Below are positions 13,590 through 15,599 of a DNA stretch of 15,599 nucleotides, piece by piece (the first letter of the stretch is position 1; each line of letters starts with the position of its first letter). The position numbers were made by a program, and so were the translations under genes. Below the pieces are notes generated by a model. The model saw nothing but the letters and a program-made list of their open reading frames with translations. It did not search any database and was not told the origin of the DNA. The DNA is from DAXETY01 sp051155755 (lineage in GTDB: Bacteria; Desulfobacterota; Desulfobacteria; Desulfobacterales; SG8-13), in NCBI GenBank assembly GCA_051155755.1, contig DAXETY010000079.1, positions 1-15,599 on the forward strand. Reading direction: 5' to 3'.

Positions 13590-15059
13590 TCAAATTTCCA
13601 CAGGCTGCCGGGGGAACAGGGAATATTGCTCCAACAGTCGTCTTAGCTTGTTTTTCAAAAAGTTGGCATTGTCCACCGTACGGGCGTATTCGTCCTTGAG
13701 GCAATTGATTTTGGCCAGGACGGTGGCATGCTCCTCACAAAACGACAGCACCCCCTTCTCGAAATCTTTTGCATACTCATCTTTCAGTGAATTGAACCCG
13801 TTTTTCAGCGTCCGCACATACTCCTCTTTCAGGGCACGAAGTTTTTCAAGGTTGCTTTCATATTCGCGCTTGATTCTGTCCGTGCCGGTATTGCGGGCGT
13901 ACAGATATTGCTTTTGCAGTTCCTGGAGCAATTCTTTTACCGAAATAATGTTCGTAATCCGAAAGGCATTGCTTCCGGCAAAAACAAACCCTTTGTCCAG
14001 ATTGCCTTTTCTGGCGTTGTTGAGCGCCAAAGAGATGCAATAGGGGGCGGTATGGTTGTTGCAGTTTTTGAGACACTTCCAGGCACAGGCGAGTTTCATC
14101 TTTTTCCCGGACGATAACTCCGATAGAAACCGACCCTTGATCGCCCGACCCGGCAAACCGACAGGGCTTTTAATGATTTCCAGATCATCTTCGCGGCAGG
14201 CGACATATGATTCCTTGAATCGGATATCAGCATCGCATTCATGTGTGGCCACGAATCTTGTGCCCATCTGAACACCGCTGGCGCCGAGTTCGAACAGATT
14301 GTAGATATCAGCGCCGGTATAAACCCCCCCGGCGGCGATTACGGGGATGTTCCGAGAGAGCTTTTCCCCAAACTCCTTTGCCACGGCCACCACGTCAGGC
14401 AAAATCCGCTCGAGGGCAAAATCGGGATCATCGATTTGCTCCTCTGCGAATCCCAGATGTCCGCCTGCTTTCGGCCCCTCCATGACCACGGCATCGGGGA
14501 TATCTTCATATTTTTTCAACCAGGACTTGAAAATCAGATCGGCCGCTCTGGCAGAGCTTACAATGGGGACCACTTTGACTCCGGCGGTTCGCAGGTCTTC
14601 AACCGGAATCCCCTTCAGCGGAAGTCCGGCCCCGAGAAAAACCATGTCAGCCCTTTCTTCGATTGCGACCCTCAGAAGCGCATGAAAATCCTGTAAAGCG
14701 ACCATAATATTGACGCCGATGATCCCCGAACTCAATTCTCTGGCCTTTCTGATTTCTTTTCGTAAGGCAACGGCGTTGGCGTCTTTATGGTTCGCGTAAT
14801 AAACCGGGTCTAGCATCCCGATTGAATTTGCAGCGATTACGCCGATACCGCCTTCATTTGCCACCGCTGAAGCCAATCCCGAAAGAGATATGCCAACGCC
14901 CATTCCTCCTTGAACAATCGGGAGTTTTGCAACCGCATCGCCGATTTTCAGCTTGGGCATCCTGGACCACTGAATGCTTGAGAGATCAAATTTCGGCCAT
15001 TCGATGTCAAACAGGCCCAGTTCTCGCATGTATGACCTTGATAACATTTTAAAATCCAT
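13590..15059 (-). CDS. Nitronate monooxygenase-like flavin oxidoreductase with repeat-containing C-terminal tail
   Basis: From the ATG at 15059 (AAAGGAGC about nine bases upstream) the protein has 489 residues. The core (about 35-370) is an FMN-binding TIM barrel of the 2-nitropropane dioxygenase family: LPIVQGGMGVGIS (47-59), the MEGPKAGGHLG motif with H201, the usual catalytic base, IAAGGVYTG (241-249) and GVQMGTRFVAT (262-272). A four-Cys set (C325, C329, C333, C341; ACAWKCLKNC...APYC) marks the subgroup often annotated as NAD(P)H-dependent flavin oxidoreductases. The substrate is not known. Residues about 375-489 are extra for the family: a charged helical tail with LKxEYxR-like repeats every 14-15 residues, probably a coiled coil. 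No partner gene adjoins. Its leader carries a nested inverted repeat. Confidence 0.9.
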   Translation of the reverse strand: MDFKMLSRSYMRELGLFDIEWPKFDLSSIQWSRMPKLKIGDAVAKLPIVQGGMGVGISLSGLASAVANEGGIGVIAANSIGMLDPVYYANHKDANAVALRKEIRKARELSSGIIGVNIMVALQDFHALLRVAIEERADMVFLGAGLPLKGIPVEDLRTAGVKVVPIVSSARAADLIFKSWLKKYEDIPDAVVMEGPKAGGHLGFAEEQIDDPDFALERILPDVVAVAKEFGEKLSRNIPVIAAGGVYTGADIYNLFELGASGVQMGTRFVATHECDADIRFKESYVACREDDLEIIKSPVGLPGRAIKGRFLSELSSGKKMKLACAWKCLKNCNNHTAPYCISLALNNARKGNLDKGFVFAGSNAFRITNIISVKELLQELQKQYLYARNTGTDRIKREYESNLEKLRALKEEYVRTLKNGFNSLKDEYAKDFEKGVLSFCEEHATVLAKINCLKDEYARTVDNANFLKNKLRRLLEQYSLFPRQPVEI

Positions 15060-15167
15060 TAACGGATGCTCCTTTTCGGAAAAAAACAAATACGAAACGA
15101 TTTCCCGCCCGTCGAGGCAACGCAGGGAAATTCGTGTTCGGTGTCGATGCATCATTGAACATTGTCA

Positions 15168-15228
15168 ACTCGATGGCGTGTATTGCAGATTGCGCCTAAT
15201 GGGTACCGGCGCATTATTGCCATCGAGT
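15168..15228 (-). promoter_or_regulatory. Nested inverted repeat in the oxidoreductase leader
   Basis: An outer perfect 10-bp pair, ACTCGATGGC (15168-15177) with GCCATCGAGT (15219-15228), encloses an inner 6-bp pair, TGCGCC (15191-15196) with GGCGCA (15208-15213). The unpaired segments between the two stems are unequal (13 and 5 bases), giving an asymmetric internal loop as in structured RNAs. It lies within the presumed leader, about 110 bases before the start codon. Confidence 0.5.
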
Positions 15229-15312
15229 CCGGGCGAATCATACGACCGGCATGAAGATTTGCGAATAAAATCAGTTGGTAACGTGTTGAAATGAGACGCC
15301 TTTCCATTGATT

Positions 15313-15333
15313 TCAAAAATCTTTAATTTTTGA
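15313..15333. repeat. AT-rich inverted repeat at the start of transcription
   Basis: TCAAAAAT and ATTTTTGA form a perfect 8-bp pair around 5 bases, overlapping the predicted start of the oxidoreductase transcript. It could be an operator. Confidence 0.35.
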
Positions 15334-15361
15334 TCGTATCACGAGTGAGCCGAATTGCCAA
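15333..15361 (-). promoter_or_regulatory. Promoter of the flavin oxidoreductase gene
   Basis: On the minus strand, TTGGCA (15356-15361, five of six consensus bases) and TACGAT (15333-15338, four of six) are separated by exactly 17 bases. The transcript would start near 15326 and have a leader of about 265 nt. Confidence 0.45.
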
Positions 15362-15599
15362 TCCATGTGGCGTCTTTATTTTTCAGCGGTAGAGCGTTTC
15401 AGGACAACCGCAACGACGGTGACGGGATGCCGGCAGCGAAAGCCGTTGAAAAGCCCGACCCGCCTGCCCTGTGTTCGCTCCCCCTTGGATTGCCGGGCGT
15501 CTCAGCAGAGATCCCGTCCAGGATCAACCCACCGCCGGCAGCGGCCACCCTAAGGGCCGGCATCCCTAAGAGGCCGTTGGCTCTCCGATGTCAAGGGTT

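Larger units (their letters stand above)
15060..15599. other. Leader of the flavin oxidoreductase and right-edge spacer
   Basis: This stretch holds a nested inverted repeat (15168-15228), an AT-rich hairpin (15313-15333) and a promoter on the minus strand (15333-15361). Beyond 15390 the DNA is GC-rich, with short open frames on both strands. A minus-strand frame at 15399-15563 reads AAAGGGLILDGISAETPGN and so on, but its ATG has no spaced ribosome site. I cannot support a gene there; the edge may be cut from a larger element. Confidence 0.5.

Noticed and set aside
15060..15155. N-terminal extension of the flavin oxidoreductase to 15155
   Set aside because: AAAGGAGC is correctly spaced for the ATG at 15059, and the extension is not protein-like.
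15168..15228. Integron attC recombination site
   Set aside because: The nested stems suggested attC, but the outer ends do not match the RYYYAAC and GTTRRRY core sites, and no integrase or cassette is present.
15399..15563. 54-codon minus-strand frame near the right edge
   Set aside because: Gly/Ala/Ser/Pro-rich product, no spaced ribosome site, and an equally long plus-strand frame overlaps it.

Overview
The window is GC-rich bacterial chromosome, most likely from a Desulfobacterota (deltaproteobacterial) anaerobe such as a Desulfosarcina- or Desulfobacterium-like organism. This rests on gene style: a PAS plus sigma-54 regulator opening with MAAKPTYE, a flavin oxidoreductase of the four-cysteine type, a cold-shock gene next to a tiny Lys-rich gene, and strong AGGAG ribosome sites. 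No rRNA, intact tRNA, CRISPR array, transposase or integrase was seen. It reads as ordinary chromosome with unusually palindrome-rich spacers.

Left part (1-5235): the 3' end of a phospholipase D/cardiolipin synthase-like gene (+) converges on an outer-membrane beta-barrel gene (-). A palindrome-rich spacer follows, then a secreted TPR protein (-) and an OsmC-family protein (-), which may be co-transcribed in the order OsmC to TPR. The spacer 4728-5235 holds a possible gene remnant and a perfect 32-bp palindrome.

Middle part (5236-11227): an orphan PAS/sigma-54 activator (-) is divergent from a membrane acyltransferase (+) that has a good sigma-70-type promoter. The acyltransferase converges on and overlaps an RseC/MucC-type gene (-) by 42 bp. 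Next comes a 341-residue protein of unknown function (+) with faint resemblance to diadenylate cyclase (DisA_N) domains, convergent with an MgtE magnesium transporter (-).

Right part (11228-15599) is sparse. It has a small CxxC...CxxC protein (-), an 800-bp stretch with what looks like a decayed coding remnant, a 43-codon Lys-rich gene with a TTG start (12914-13045), a cold-shock protein with a long structured leader, and a flavin-dependent oxidoreductase carrying an unusual C-terminal tail of about 14.5-residue repeats. The leader of that last gene contains a nested inverted repeat. The genes do not form one pathway. The recurring theme is envelope and stress housekeeping: lipid acylation, phospholipid synthesis, peroxide and redox defence, Mg2+ uptake and cold shock. 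No convincing new multi-gene system is evident; the best leads are single proteins and structured non-coding DNA.
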